Positions 7,455 to 16,177 are shown, numbered from the stretch's first letter. The stretch is 47,511 nucleotides of DNA from an uncultured Bacteroidota bacterium (GCA_902776365.1 CACYPU010000014.1:1-47511); one strand, 5' to 3'. A program made the numbers and translations. The notes: generated by a model not told the origin, from the sequence alone.

Positions 7455-8264
7455 TTATCCGTAATTCTCAATCAAATACTTCACAAACTGTGGGTCGCCG
7501 AAGTCGATGGTGCCCGTGTCGTGCTGGTTGAGCTTGGCGACGGCGGCCATATCGTCGGCGGTCAGCGTGAAGTCGAAGATGTCGAAATTTGCCACAACAC
7601 CACGCTGGGTCAGCCACCGGAGGGCCACCTGAGCGGCACTTTTGCCATACTTGGCACCTATGGCGGCAAGCTCTTCGCTCTTCACGATGCCTTCGACTCC
7701 TTGTCCGCCAAGCGGTCCCCAAGCCATCATACGTGTTCCGAATTCTGCAAGCATCGGCTCGATGGCTGTCTGCTGTATGAGGGTGTTGCATTGCAGCTGG
7801 TTCACCATCGGCTTTACGTCCACATAGTGGGCGAAGTCGAAGAAACGGCCCGACTGGAAGTTGCTCACTCCTATGGCGCGCACCTTGCCGTCGTGATAGG
7901 CTTTCTCCATCGCCCGCCACGTGCCGAACACGTCGCCGTAGGCCTGATGGATGAGCAGCAGGTCGATGTAATCCGTCTGCAACTTGCGCAGGCTCTCGTC
8001 GATGCTCTTGGCTGCCTTTTCCTCTCCGTTGTTCGCAATCCACACTTTTGTCACGAGGAAAAGCTCCTCGCGTTTCAGGCCACTTTTGCGCCAGGCATTA
8101 CCCACACCCTCTTCGTTGGCATACGCTTGTGCCGTGTCTATCAGCCGGTAGCCGACGCTCAGCGCATCGCTGACACAACGCTCGCACTCGGCGGGCGACA
8201 CTTGGAAGACGCCGTAACCCAGCAAGGGCATTTTCACTCCGTTTGACAATGTAATTTCTTGCAT
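7455..8264 (-). CDS. Aldo/keto reductase
   Basis: A 269-aa TIM-barrel oxidoreductase of the 2,5-diketogluconate-reductase type, acting with NADPH on carbonyls. The N-terminal signature MPLLGYGVFQV, LIDTAQAYANEEGVG (catalytic Asp and Tyr), LVTKVWIAN (Lys) and LLLIHQAYGD (His) give the complete catalytic tetrad. The cofactor region includes AIGVSNFQ and AQVALRWLTQRGV. The substrate is unknown. It is the first gene of a two-gene unit with the retropepsin-like lipoprotein, with a -7 box 55 nt upstream. Confidence 0.92.
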   Translation of the reverse strand: MQEITLSNGVKMPLLGYGVFQVSPAECERCVSDALSVGYRLIDTAQAYANEEGVGNAWRKSGLKREELFLVTKVWIANNGEEKAAKSIDESLRKLQTDYIDLLLIHQAYGDVFGTWRAMEKAYHDGKVRAIGVSNFQSGRFFDFAHYVDVKPMVNQLQCNTLIQQTAIEPMLAEFGTRMMAWGPLGGQGVEGIVKSEELAAIGAKYGKSAAQVALRWLTQRGVVANFDIFDFTLTADDMAAVAKLNQHDTGTIDFGDPQFVKYLIENYG

Positions 8265-8318
8265 AAGTATTTGTGTTATTGTTTATTATTCAATTTTTAT
8301 TCGTTTCTTTTGATGCTG

Positions 8319-8326
8319 CAAAATTA
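8319..8326 (-). promoter_or_regulatory. -7 box for the aldo/keto reductase
   Basis: Reverse strand TAATTTTG upstream of start 8264. Confidence 0.6.
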
Positions 8327-8329
8327 CAA

Positions 8330-8573
8330 CCATTTTTCCGAACGGCAATTTCACAAAAAGCACCAATATTTTCACAATAAGAACAAAAGTAACCTACAGA
8401 TGAATAAGGTTTACACAAATAATGTATCTAGGGAACAGTATAATTTAATAAATTATACTATACACCTTGCTATCAAACACTTACATTATCCGACCAATGC
8501 TATGGCAAACCTAAGACATGCTTATACCGAGTCTCAGTCTCAGAGTCTCGGTTGTTTTGGGGGCGAAAAAATA
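8330..8573. other. AT-rich intergenic region
   Basis: No convincing gene is seen between the aldo/keto reductase promoter and the nucleoside hydrolase stop. The only structure is an imperfect hairpin at 8527-8551 (CCGAGtCTC / GAGtCTCGG, 7-nt loop), which could end the nucleoside hydrolase transcript although no good T-run follows. Confidence 0.5.
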
Positions 8574-9626
8574 TTATTTTTCAATCTTATTGATAGTTCT
8601 TATTTTCTCCAACATGGAGGCTGCCCACTGTGGAGTGCCGGGCTTCTGGTAGCGGCAGCAACCCGATGGGTCGGGGGTGAAGAGGGTCTTGGCATCGGCC
8701 GTGAGGGTCACGACGCCACGCTCGGAGAGGGAGAAGAGTCCGTCGCCCTCGACGGCCTGGATTGCTGTCATCGGGTCCCACATCTTCTGCCCCGTATTGC
8801 AGTTGTAGGTCATATACACCTGCTTGATGGGGTGACAATCGGTCCAGTCGATGTCAGCAATGACCTGCTCGGGGAGGTACTCCACCTGTTGTCCCACCTC
8901 CATGGGTGAGAAGACTATGTCGACATCTTGTGGCCAGAGGTCGAAGAGTGTCTGCGCAAATTCTATGCCTTGTGAGAAGTTGAAGTCGGGCTCGTCTGCC
9001 ACATCGAAGATGCCAGCCATAATGTAAAGACATTTCACCTTCTGACGCACCAGTTCGACACCCGTGAGGGGTGAATGCTCGTCGGCACCTGACTGCAGCA
9101 GTTGTGCCAGACAGGTGACAAAACCTACTGAGACGATGCTCACAGAGTGGTCGGGCTGTGCTGCCAGCAGACGGCGGTAGAGTTGCCAGCCATCGGGCAG
9201 CGTGTTGTAGTCGCTCACCGTACGGGCAAACATCAGGCTGCCGTCGGGATGAGTGTGGTTGGGAAGGTTCCCATAGTCTATCCACACCGCTGGGTTGTCG
9301 ATGCCGTTGCGCACCAGTCCGATAGGCACGTCACCACGGCCGAAGTAGGTGTTCATCACGTCGGCACAGGCGGCACATTCCGTGCCCTCACGGTCTACCA
9401 CCACACCGAGCAGGCGGCAGAGACCCTGCTCCTCATAGCGGTAGAGCATCTCCAAGGCGAAGAGGTCGTCAGTCGACGAGCCGATGTCGGTATCGAAGAT
9501 AACAAGTGGTACATCGGCTGTCGATGGATGCTGTTCGGCATTTTTGCCGCAACAGGCAAGCATCATCAACATAACGGAAAGTGGCCAAAATGCTAACGGC
9601 AGTTTGATTTTCAGACCTCTTTTCAT
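8574..9626 (-). CDS. Inosine-uridine-type nucleoside hydrolase, lipoprotein
   Basis: A 350-aa protein with a lipoprotein-type signal (MKRGLKIKLPLAFW, then MLMMLACC). After it comes the calcium-site motif VIFDTDIGSSTDDLFAL, a slightly expanded form of the nucleoside-hydrolase DTDxGxDD. Later blocks include SIVSVGFVTCLAQLL, KCLYIMAGIFDV and a terminal WDPMTAIQAV, the family's late Asp-containing motif. The family cleaves the N-glycosidic bond of ribonucleosides; an envelope location would fit salvage of external nucleosides, but the insert in the Asp motif leaves activity unproven. The start at 9624-9626 is chosen because it follows the TATCTTTG box. Confidence 0.85.
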   Translation of the reverse strand: MKRGLKIKLPLAFWPLSVMLMMLACCGKNAEQHPSTADVPLVIFDTDIGSSTDDLFALEMLYRYEEQGLCRLLGVVVDREGTECAACADVMNTYFGRGDVPIGLVRNGIDNPAVWIDYGNLPNHTHPDGSLMFARTVSDYNTLPDGWQLYRRLLAAQPDHSVSIVSVGFVTCLAQLLQSGADEHSPLTGVELVRQKVKCLYIMAGIFDVADEPDFNFSQGIEFAQTLFDLWPQDVDIVFSPMEVGQQVEYLPEQVIADIDWTDCHPIKQVYMTYNCNTGQKMWDPMTAIQAVEGDGLFSLSERGVVTLTADAKTLFTPDPSGCCRYQKPGTPQWAASMLEKIRTINKIEK

Positions 9627-9654
9627 CGGTTGTCCTTTTTTTGTTTTGAAAGTG

Positions 9655-9662
9655 CAAAGATA
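9655..9662 (-). promoter_or_regulatory. -7 box for the nucleoside hydrolase
   Basis: Reverse strand TATCTTTG, 28 nt before the chosen ATG. Confidence 0.65.
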
Positions 9663-9908
9663 CGGAAAATTTTTGGAATGGCGAAATATCTCCCGTAAGT
9701 GTTGCCTCCAGATCATCAACGAAGTATAGACCGCCACCAAGGGATTACAATAGCATCCTGCACACAAACTCTGAACGTCAACGGTAATGTGTGTTAGCAT
9801 TCATTATAACATTGAAGATTAAGATATCCATATTATTAGTACAATATGACTTTAATCTGCCCAAATCATGTAAAGACCGACTATATGATACAATAAAGAC
9901 AAACAAAT

Positions 9909-10128
9909 ATGACAGAGACCAACCGCATAGAATTCAAACGAGAACTGACCGACCTTGACAGTGTCTACCAAAACAGGACGGCTGTAAACCAAAACAGGTG
10001 AATGTGACGCAAAGTGTAAACCAAAACCGTGAAGGTGTAAACCAGATCAGGGATATGAAGCAAACAATGTAAACCGATTCAGTTTAACCATCCCAAATCT
10101 GTCAACCAATTTCAGGGAAAGTCAATAA
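9909..10128 (+). pseudogene. Decayed AlbA/Schlafen-type ATP-binding regulator: N-terminus joined to VNQ-repeat tail
   Basis: From ATG 9909 the frame reads MTETNRIEFKRELTD, the stereotyped start of AlbA_2-domain putative regulators. It then passes abruptly into SVYQNRTAVNQNR and stops at 9999-10001. Further on, in other frames, are VNQNREGVNQIRD and VNRFSLTIPNLSTNFRESQ ending at TAA 10126-10128. This looks like the repeat-rich C-terminal tail of such a protein. The pattern suggests an internal deletion that fused both ends, followed by frameshifts. The direct repeat GTAAACCAAAAC is still visible. The assignment is inferred from short motifs only. Confidence 0.5.
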
Positions 10129-10137
10129 GATATGCAT

Positions 10138-10226
10138 TTCGTCCAAAAAAATGTATTTTTTTCTTTGTTGTTCGTCAAAAAAAATGTATTTTTGCACTCG
10201 ATATTCATCTAAAAAAATGTAGTCAA
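10138..10226 (+). repeat. Three 33-bp-spaced direct repeats over the DUF4143 ATPase promoter
   Basis: Copies starting at 10138, 10171 and 10204 share TTCRTCNAAAAAAATGTA, each exactly 33 bp apart, with conservation fading after about 22 bp. The middle copy supplies the -7 box and the third lies in the leader just before the start codon. Spacing of about three helical turns suggests operator sites on one DNA face. Confidence 0.75.
10187..10194 (+). promoter_or_regulatory. -7 box for the DUF4143 ATPase
   Basis: TATTTTTG, preceded by a TTTG -33 element at 10164-10167 with a 19-nt spacer: a full Bacteroidota promoter. Confidence 0.75.
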
Positions 10227-10231
10227 TCGCA

Positions 10232-11530
10232 ATGGAACGCCTGATATACAACGATTTATTAAAATGGAAGCATAATACCCATAGAAAGCCTCTTATTCTG
10301 AATGGAGCACGTCAAGTGGGGAAAACCTGGATATTGAAGGAGTTTGGACGGAGAGAATATGAAAAAACAGCCTATATCAACTGCGAGAGAGCAGATCAGA
10401 TAGAGGAAGTATTCAGGGATTTTGACTCCAGTCGAATGGTGACAGCCTTATCTGTTTTGTCAGGGGTGGATATCATTCCTGAAAAGACACTGGTTTTTCT
10501 CGATGAGGTGCAGGAATATCCCCGTGCACTGACCGCGCTGAAATATTTCTGCGAGGATGCACCCCAATACCATATTGTGGTGGCTGGCTCTCTTTTGGGG
10601 ATTTCTCTGCATCAAGGTGTATCATTCCCTGTAGGAAAGGTGGATATGCTGAACCTCTACCCTATGACGCTTGCGGAGTTCGTGTTGGCTATGGGCAATA
10701 GGCAGGCAGCCGAAATCTTGCATAACGGCGATATGAAGACGGCAAGCTCCCTCAATAGTTTCTTTATTGAGATGCTTCGCAAATACTATTATGTAGGAGG
10801 AATGCCTGCAGCCGTGAAGGAATTTGCCGAAACCAGGAAACCCAACGAGGTAAGAAAGATTCAGAAACAGATACTGTCGGACTACCGCAGAGACTTCTCC
10901 AAGCATACCTCGCGCAGTGAGGCAGAACGTATCGGTATGGTGTGGGACGCAATACCTCAGCAACTGGCCAAGGAAAATAAGAAGTTTAAATATTCCGATG
11001 TAAAACAAGGTAGCCGCGCAAACGATTTCCTGGCATCAATACAATGGCTGATAGATGCAGGGTTAATATACAAGATTACCCGTATCAACAAACCGGCCAG
11101 ACCTCTACGTTTCTATGAAGAACCTACAGTTTTTAAACTATATATGAACGATGTTGGACTTCTCGGAGCGTTGATGGATGTGTCTGCCAAGGAGATGCTG
11201 TTGGGTGACAATGTGTTTTCCGAATACAAAGGGGCATTGTCGGAGCAATATGTATTATCACAGCTGATAACATCAGAAGTGCCCATCCACTACTATTCCA
11301 CCAATGACTCGCAAGTGGAGGTGGATTTCATTATCCAAACCGAAAGCCAGATTATACCCATAGAGGTAAAAGCTGAGAAAAACGTCCATTCAAAATCGCT
11401 CCGCGTGTTCATAGAAAAAAATCCAGAATTGAAGGGAGTACGATTGTCAATGCTTCCATTCGAGCCGCAGGAATGGATGGATAACATACCTCTATATGGT
11501 ATATCAAAGTTGATAGAAAATTTTCAATGA
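10232..11530 (+). CDS. AAA_14 / DUF4143 ATP-binding protein
   Basis: A 432-aa protein with an N-terminal AAA_14 ATPase domain: Walker A GARQVGKT at residues 25-32 and Walker B TLVFLDEVQ with D91-E92. The C-terminal DUF4143 region carries a restriction-endonuclease-like VDFIIQ...IPIEVKA motif near residues 365-385. These proteins are common, mobile and patchily distributed in Bacteroidota; the function is unknown. The gene is clearly AT-richer than its neighbours, lies beside a decayed gene, and has its own promoter with three phased repeats, all consistent with horizontal arrival. Its TGA overlaps the next ATG (ATGA), coupling it to an AraC regulator. Confidence 0.9.
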   Translation: MERLIYNDLLKWKHNTHRKPLILNGARQVGKTWILKEFGRREYEKTAYINCERADQIEEVFRDFDSSRMVTALSVLSGVDIIPEKTLVFLDEVQEYPRALTALKYFCEDAPQYHIVVAGSLLGISLHQGVSFPVGKVDMLNLYPMTLAEFVLAMGNRQAAEILHNGDMKTASSLNSFFIEMLRKYYYVGGMPAAVKEFAETRKPNEVRKIQKQILSDYRRDFSKHTSRSEAERIGMVWDAIPQQLAKENKKFKYSDVKQGSRANDFLASIQWLIDAGLIYKITRINKPARPLRFYEEPTVFKLYMNDVGLLGALMDVSAKEMLLGDNVFSEYKGALSEQYVLSQLITSEVPIHYYSTNDSQVEVDFIIQTESQIIPIEVKAEKNVHSKSLRVFIEKNPELKGVRLSMLPFEPQEWMDNIPLYGISKLIENFQ

Positions 11531-12345
11531 AGATTGACTTTCTATACTCGACGGACTTTCTGGCGATGAATGCGCCGGAGCTGGGACACACCTGCATGCA
11601 CCTGCTGTGCAGGGCGGGCGAAGGTAGCTTCGTGTTCAACGAACGATGCTACCACATCGTGAAGAACGACCTGGTGGTGATGCCGAACCCCACACGGGCG
11701 AAGAACCTCGCGGCGGCACCCGGGATGGAGGTGGAGTGGTTCGCCGCCGACGAGAAGTACCTGCACAGCCTCCTGCCGTCGAATAACTATAGTATCGGTG
11801 GAAGCATCAGCCTCAACCAGAACCCCGTCATCAAGGTCGACGACCGCCAGGCGGAAATACTATTGGAAGACATCCACCGCCTGCGCGACCGCCTCGACGA
11901 CCGCCACCTGCTCTTCTACCGTGAGATGATGGGGAGCCTCTGCCTGACGATGATGTACGACATCTTCGAGCTCCACGCCCGCCGCGACGCCACCGACACC
12001 CATAGCGACCGCACCGCCATCATCGTCCGCCAGCTGACCGACCTGCTCGCCACAGGCATCAGCCGCACGGAGCGCGACGTCAGTTACTACGCCAAACGGC
12101 TAAATGTCTCTACAAAATACCTCTCCGCCACCGTCAAGCGTGTCACCGGTCACAGCGTCAGCAGCTTCATCGACCACGCCACGGTGCCCATCCTGAAGAA
12201 ATACCTCAACGACGAGCGCCTGTCGCTCTCGCAGATAGCCGACCGGATGAACTTCACCTCGCTGAGCTACTTCAGCCGCTACTGCACCAAGCACCTCGGC
12301 CAGTCGCCCAGCGACTACCGCCGCAGCCTCCAGCCGAGGGGGTGA
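11527..12345 (+). CDS. AraC-family transcriptional regulator
   Basis: A 272-aa regulator with an N-terminal cupin-like sensor half (GEGSFVFNERCYHIVKNDLVVMPNP) and a C-terminal AraC double helix-turn-helix. The latter comprises SYYAKRLNVSTKYLSATVKRVTGHSVSSFI and then LSLSQIADRMNFTSLSYFSRYCTKHLGQSPSDYR. The ligand and targets are unknown. It overlaps the ATPase gene by 4 nt, yet it is strongly GC-rich while the ATPase is AT-rich, so the ATPase may have inserted upstream of a resident regulator and captured its expression. A strong bidirectional terminator follows. Confidence 0.9.
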   Translation: MKIDFLYSTDFLAMNAPELGHTCMHLLCRAGEGSFVFNERCYHIVKNDLVVMPNPTRAKNLAAAPGMEVEWFAADEKYLHSLLPSNNYSIGGSISLNQNPVIKVDDRQAEILLEDIHRLRDRLDDRHLLFYREMMGSLCLTMMYDIFELHARRDATDTHSDRTAIIVRQLTDLLATGISRTERDVSYYAKRLNVSTKYLSATVKRVTGHSVSSFIDHATVPILKKYLNDERLSLSQIADRMNFTSLSYFSRYCTKHLGQSPSDYRRSLQPRG

Positions 12346-12450
12346 CACAACAATCATTTATTTAAGACAGTTTCGGAGTAATAAGTTCCTGTGATGCATC
12401 CAGAAGAGCTTTAGGCGTGCCAACGTGGTATGGTTCCGAATCTCACAAAA

Positions 12451-12480
12451 CAAAACGCCCCTCCGAGGAGGGGCGTTTTG
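12451..12480. terminator. Strong bidirectional terminator
   Basis: CAAAACGCCCCTCC pairs perfectly with GGAGGGGCGTTTTG around GA. It is shared by the convergent AraC gene and the DUF4353 gene. Confidence 0.85.
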
Positions 12481-12507
12481 TTAATATGACTGGTGTCCCG
12501 ACAGGAG

Positions 12508-14415
12508 TTACTGCAGTTTGATGTGCTTCTTTCCGTTCTGGATGTAGACGCCACGGAAGGTGGCGGGGACTTCAGTGCCGAGGTAGCGGCCGTCGAGGGT
12601 GAAGACGCGCGGGTCGTTGACAATCTGCTGCTCGGTCTCCACATCATCGATTCCAACACTGCCGCCCCCAACATAGCAATTGCCTTCAAAATGAGAGGTG
12701 CCGTCGGTGACGTTGTTGCCAGTGGCAAGAGAGGGAGTGATAGGGGTGGAAATGACAAGTCCGCTTGAATTGCCACCAGGACCGCCGTGACCACCTCCAG
12801 TGCTGATAGTGGGAGTCTTGAAAGCTACAGTGTTGTCGCCGTAAGTGACTGTGTACCAGGTATTGCTGCTGACGGAGGATTGCTGAATCTTGGGCTGGTT
12901 GTAGGAGGCACCGTTCTCTATGCCACCAACGGCGATGATGACGCCGCCGTTGACATAGACCCTCTTGCCCTCCTCGCTGTTGGCATCGATGCCCAGTTCC
13001 GGCGAGCGCGAGCCGATAGCATAGACGAGGCCTCCGTTGAGGTAGATGTTGCCGTTGGCGTCGATGCCGTCGTTGTTGTTGGAGTGGGAATAGACATAGC
13101 CGCCCGTGATGGTCATATCCTGTGCCGAGTTAATGCCGTCGTCATAGGCGTTGATATAAATCTCGCCGCCGCTGATATTAAGGTAATACTTGCTTTCGAT
13201 ACCTTCAGCGTTACGTCCGCTGGTGGTCACCTTCACCTTACCGCCGCTGATGACCATACCGCCGCCGTAGGTGTAGCTGTTGCCCACCTGCGTCTTCACG
13301 CCGGCCTTGATGCCTTTGGGCGACGAATAGTAGTCGCTGCTGACATTGTCGGTGTTGCCGGTATAGTTGGTGTTCTCTGTGGTACCGTTGTTGTAATAGA
13401 GGGCACCTGTCGTGGTCACCGTGATGTCGCCGCCGCTGATGGTCAACACGTTGTCGCACTTCATACCTTTGCCGCCCGAGCCGGTGGAGGTGAGCGTGAG
13501 GGTGCCGCCGCTGATGTCGATATTGCCGTCGGCACTCAGACAGCAGGCTGCATTGGTTTCAAGGTCTTCTTCATCCCATTCGCCCTTGCCGCTGGTAGTG
13601 ATGTCGATGACGGGGTCTCCCGAAATGTAGATGTCGCCAGCGCATTTGATGCCCTTGGCGGCGATGGCGGCGCAGTTGATGGTGATATTGCCGCCCTCGA
13701 TATAGATATTACCCGAGTCCTCGTCCTCGTGATCCTCGGTGATGGCGGTGGCGGTGTCGCCCTCAAGGTCGCACTGGATGCCGTCGTCGCTGGTGCCGCT
13801 GATATTGACGGTGCCACTCTCCATCAGGAAATACTGGTTGCACGAGATGCCGTCACCAAGCGCCGAGGTGATGTTAAGCGTGGCGTTCTTCAGGCTGATG
13901 TACTCGCCGGCTTTGATGGCGTGCTTCACGTTGCCCACCACGTTGAGGGTACCCTGCTGCTTGAACTCGGCGTGGCCCTTCACATAGAGGCAGCCTTTCT
14001 GCGAACCACCAGCGGCATCGACAAGAGTGTTGGTGGTGCCGGTGATGACCTTCACGTTGATGCGCTTGCCGTTCTGGATGTGTACGGCGGCACCGCTGTA
14101 GACAGGCGTGGCGTTGGTCAAGGTGAGACCATTCAGCTCGACGGTAGCCTTGTAGCTGCCCGACATATAGAACTCGCCGTCGGTCGACGTGCCGCTCAGC
14201 GTGTAGGTAATCTCGCTGGCCACAGAGTCGCTCTGCGCAATAGAGACATGCGCCCCCTGCTGGGTGACAGTCAGGTATTGGCTGATGTTGTCGGCCACGT
14301 TGACCGTCGCTGAAGTGCCGTTGTAGACAATCTGAACGGAATTGTCGCTCTGCGCCTGCGCAATGCCACAAGCCGCGAAAGCAAACAGAATGAATAAGAT
14401 GGCTGTGTTTTTCAT
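12508..14415 (-). CDS. DUF4353-type carbohydrate-binding beta-helix protein, exported
   Basis: A 635-aa exported protein (signal peptide MKNTAILFILFAFAACGIAQAQ) related to the DUF4353 'carbohydrate-binding domain-containing' family. After an N-terminal beta domain it consists of repeated parallel-beta-helix rungs of the type NISGGxIxIxxxDDGIxxxGxIxISGG. Conserved DDGI turns occur at several places (SDDGIQC, DDGINSAQ, NDGIDANG) and could bind calcium or glycans. The C-terminus reads VFTLDGRYLG...FRGVYIQNGKKHIKL, a short sorting-like tail common in Prevotella-type surface proteins. A GGGHGGPGGN linker precedes it. It is divergently transcribed from an AraC regulator that may control it. The ligand is not predictable. 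Confidence 0.8.
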   Translation of the reverse strand: MKNTAILFILFAFAACGIAQAQSDNSVQIVYNGTSATVNVADNISQYLTVTQQGAHVSIAQSDSVASEITYTLSGTSTDGEFYMSGSYKATVELNGLTLTNATPVYSGAAVHIQNGKRINVKVITGTTNTLVDAAGGSQKGCLYVKGHAEFKQQGTLNVVGNVKHAIKAGEYISLKNATLNITSALGDGISCNQYFLMESGTVNISGTSDDGIQCDLEGDTATAITEDHEDEDSGNIYIEGGNITINCAAIAAKGIKCAGDIYISGDPVIDITTSGKGEWDEEDLETNAACCLSADGNIDISGGTLTLTSTGSGGKGMKCDNVLTISGGDITVTTTGALYYNNGTTENTNYTGNTDNVSSDYYSSPKGIKAGVKTQVGNSYTYGGGMVISGGKVKVTTSGRNAEGIESKYYLNISGGEIYINAYDDGINSAQDMTITGGYVYSHSNNNDGIDANGNIYLNGGLVYAIGSRSPELGIDANSEEGKRVYVNGGVIIAVGGIENGASYNQPKIQQSSVSSNTWYTVTYGDNTVAFKTPTISTGGGHGGPGGNSSGLVISTPITPSLATGNNVTDGTSHFEGNCYVGGGSVGIDDVETEQQIVNDPRVFTLDGRYLGTEVPATFRGVYIQNGKKHIKLQ

Positions 14416-14441
14416 GAAAAAAAGTATTAATATTTGAAATG

Positions 14442-14449
14442 CAAAAATA
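14442..14449 (-). promoter_or_regulatory. -7 box for the DUF4353 gene
   Basis: Reverse strand TATTTTTG, 26 nt before the ATG. Confidence 0.65.
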
Positions 14450-14536
14450 CATCAAATCAATTATCTATGCAATAACATATCGTCTGTAATATTTGGCAAA
14501 AAGTCGGATAATTCTTTTCATTTCAAATAAAAAACG

Positions 14537-14544
14537 TACTTTTG
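14537..14544 (+). promoter_or_regulatory. -7 box for the second AraC regulator
   Basis: TACTTTTG ends 4 nt before the first ATG (14549), so transcription should begin at or next to that codon. Confidence 0.65.
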
Positions 14545-14548
14545 CACT

Positions 14549-15415
14549 ATGGAAAAGGAGCATTCTTACACTCACCCGATGAACCTTTATCCTCAGAGAA
14601 TCAGCGAGGAAGGCATCGTTGTATTTGACAATGTAAGAGGGTTGCCTTCGGGCGACGAGCCGTTCACATCGCCGGATTATGTCATTTGCATTGGTCACCG
14701 CGGACGAATCGAACTGATGTACGACGACATCTCCGACTTTTCTGAGCAGCACACCGTGGGTGTCATCTTCCCCAACCACTGCCTCCGCAAGGTGAGCATA
14801 ACCGACGACTATTTGGCTACTCTGATCATCGTCGACTCGTCGGTGCTGGGCGACCCTCTGCTGCAGATTATCAAACAGATGCGATACCGTTATGAGCCGC
14901 ACCCCAACGTAAAGCTCGACAAGCACGAATACCGTATTATCACGCACGTGGTGGAAGGAATGCGCGAAATCACACGTCTCAACCTCCCCGACCGCCAAAT
15001 GCTAATGAAACGCCTGCTGGAGTTCTTGCTGAGGATGCTCAACCACTACCGCAAGAGCAAGTTGAACGAACCCGGCGGCGACAAGCAGGTCAGCGCGCGC
15101 TTCAACAACGACCTCAAGCAGCATTTCCGCAAGCACCGCGACGTGGGCTTCTACGCCGCGCAAGCCTGCCTGTCGACCAAGCATTTCAGTGCCGTCGTCA
15201 AGCAAGAAACGGGCCATACCGCCGCCTACTGGATTCATCACCAGGTGGTGGCCGAAGCCAAGATGTTGCTCCACATTCGGCACGACCTCACCGTGCAGGC
15301 CGTCGCCGACCTGCTGGGCTTCGAAGACCAGGCCACCTTCAGCCGTTATTTCCGCCGCGAAACGGGCCTCTCTCCCACCGACTTCCGCACCGGTGGCCAA
15401 ACTCCCAAACAATAG
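14549..15415 (+). CDS. AraC-family transcriptional regulator
   Basis: A 288-aa regulator. The N-terminal half is a cupin-like sensor (VICIGHRGRIELMYDDISDFSEQHTVGVIFPNH). The C-terminal half is an AraC DNA-binding domain with VGFYAAQACLSTKHFSAVVKQETGHTAAYWI and LTVQAVADLLGFEDQATFSRYFRRETGLSPTDFR. It is divergent from the DUF4353 surface-protein gene, its most likely target besides itself. The first ATG lies at the predicted transcription start; if the message is not leaderless, the true start may be the Met at 14579, which gives 278 aa. Confidence 0.9.
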   Translation: MEKEHSYTHPMNLYPQRISEEGIVVFDNVRGLPSGDEPFTSPDYVICIGHRGRIELMYDDISDFSEQHTVGVIFPNHCLRKVSITDDYLATLIIVDSSVLGDPLLQIIKQMRYRYEPHPNVKLDKHEYRIITHVVEGMREITRLNLPDRQMLMKRLLEFLLRMLNHYRKSKLNEPGGDKQVSARFNNDLKQHFRKHRDVGFYAAQACLSTKHFSAVVKQETGHTAAYWIHHQVVAEAKMLLHIRHDLTVQAVADLLGFEDQATFSRYFRRETGLSPTDFRTGGQTPKQ

Positions 15416-15475
15416 GACTGCCCACCGCAAACACTAAGACTGATGAATACCGTCAGAGCTTCCAGTCAAAGAGAC

Positions 15476-16177
15476 TCAGGAGAATTCAATAATTGCACTT
15501 ACCGCATCGTCTATCGATAGAGAGACTATGATTACATCATCCTGTTTGTATATAGTAGGGACAAGCACGTCGCCCAGCTTGGCGGCAACGCGGTATTCAA
15601 CCCTCAGGCCTCTGACCACGAAGCCTTCAGGCAGGAGTTCCATCGCCACACGCACATAGTTGGCGTTATTCATGTGACGGTTGTAGTCGATGTCGGCACG
15701 CAGCACACGTACCGGCTCAAGCACATCGCCGCCCTCCTTGGGCAGGATGATGCGGCGGTCTTTGTAGTTCATCTCAAGCCGAGGCTCCATAGCCATCGAG
15801 GCGATGGTGGCGTCGTCGACGCGCTTCAGCTTGCCGGCCGCCTTGTCGACAAAAGCGCCCATGCTCCACGTCTTGTAGCAGGGTCTCCCTTCGGCATCGT
15901 AGATGAAGGTGTTGCGAAAGCCGAACATAGGCTTCACCTCATAGACAGAGGTCGTTACCGTCAGCTCCTCCTTGTATTCCGGCACACGGATGACCTCCAC
16001 CTGGCGGGTGGCCAGCAGCTGCGCCATATTCTGCTCGGCGAAATACTGCTTCACAATGGGTTCGCTGTCAATCCACATCTCCGAGCAGTCCTGCATCATC
16101 TGGAGGGCGGAGTAGAGTTTCAGTCGGCCTTCGCTGTCGCAGGTGCTCGTGGTCACCTTATATTTCAAGCTGTACAT
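15476..16177 (-). CDS. Acyl-ACP thioesterase
   Basis: A 233-aa double-hotdog protein of the acyl-[acyl carrier protein] thioesterase family. The first hotdog has TSTCDSEGRLKLYSALQMMQDCSE and the second has IDYNRHMNNANYVRVAMELLP, containing the catalytic Asn-His region (NRHMNN). These enzymes release fatty acids from ACP; in anaerobic Bacteroidota the physiological purpose is unsettled. The gene starts two bases after the stop of the FMN reductase gene, so the two are co-transcribed. Confidence 0.88.
   Translation of the reverse strand: MYSLKYKVTTSTCDSEGRLKLYSALQMMQDCSEMWIDSEPIVKQYFAEQNMAQLLATRQVEVIRVPEYKEELTVTTSVYEVKPMFGFRNTFIYDAEGRPCYKTWSMGAFVDKAAGKLKRVDDATIASMAMEPRLEMNYKDRRIILPKEGGDVLEPVRVLRADIDYNRHMNNANYVRVAMELLPEGFVVRGLRVEYRVAAKLGDVLVPTIYKQDDVIIVSLSIDDAVSAIIEFS

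Noticed and set aside
12787-14313. Open frame of 508 codons antisense to the DUF4353 gene
   Set aside because: The repetitive Asp/Val/Ala product mirrors the beta-helix repeats of the real gene.
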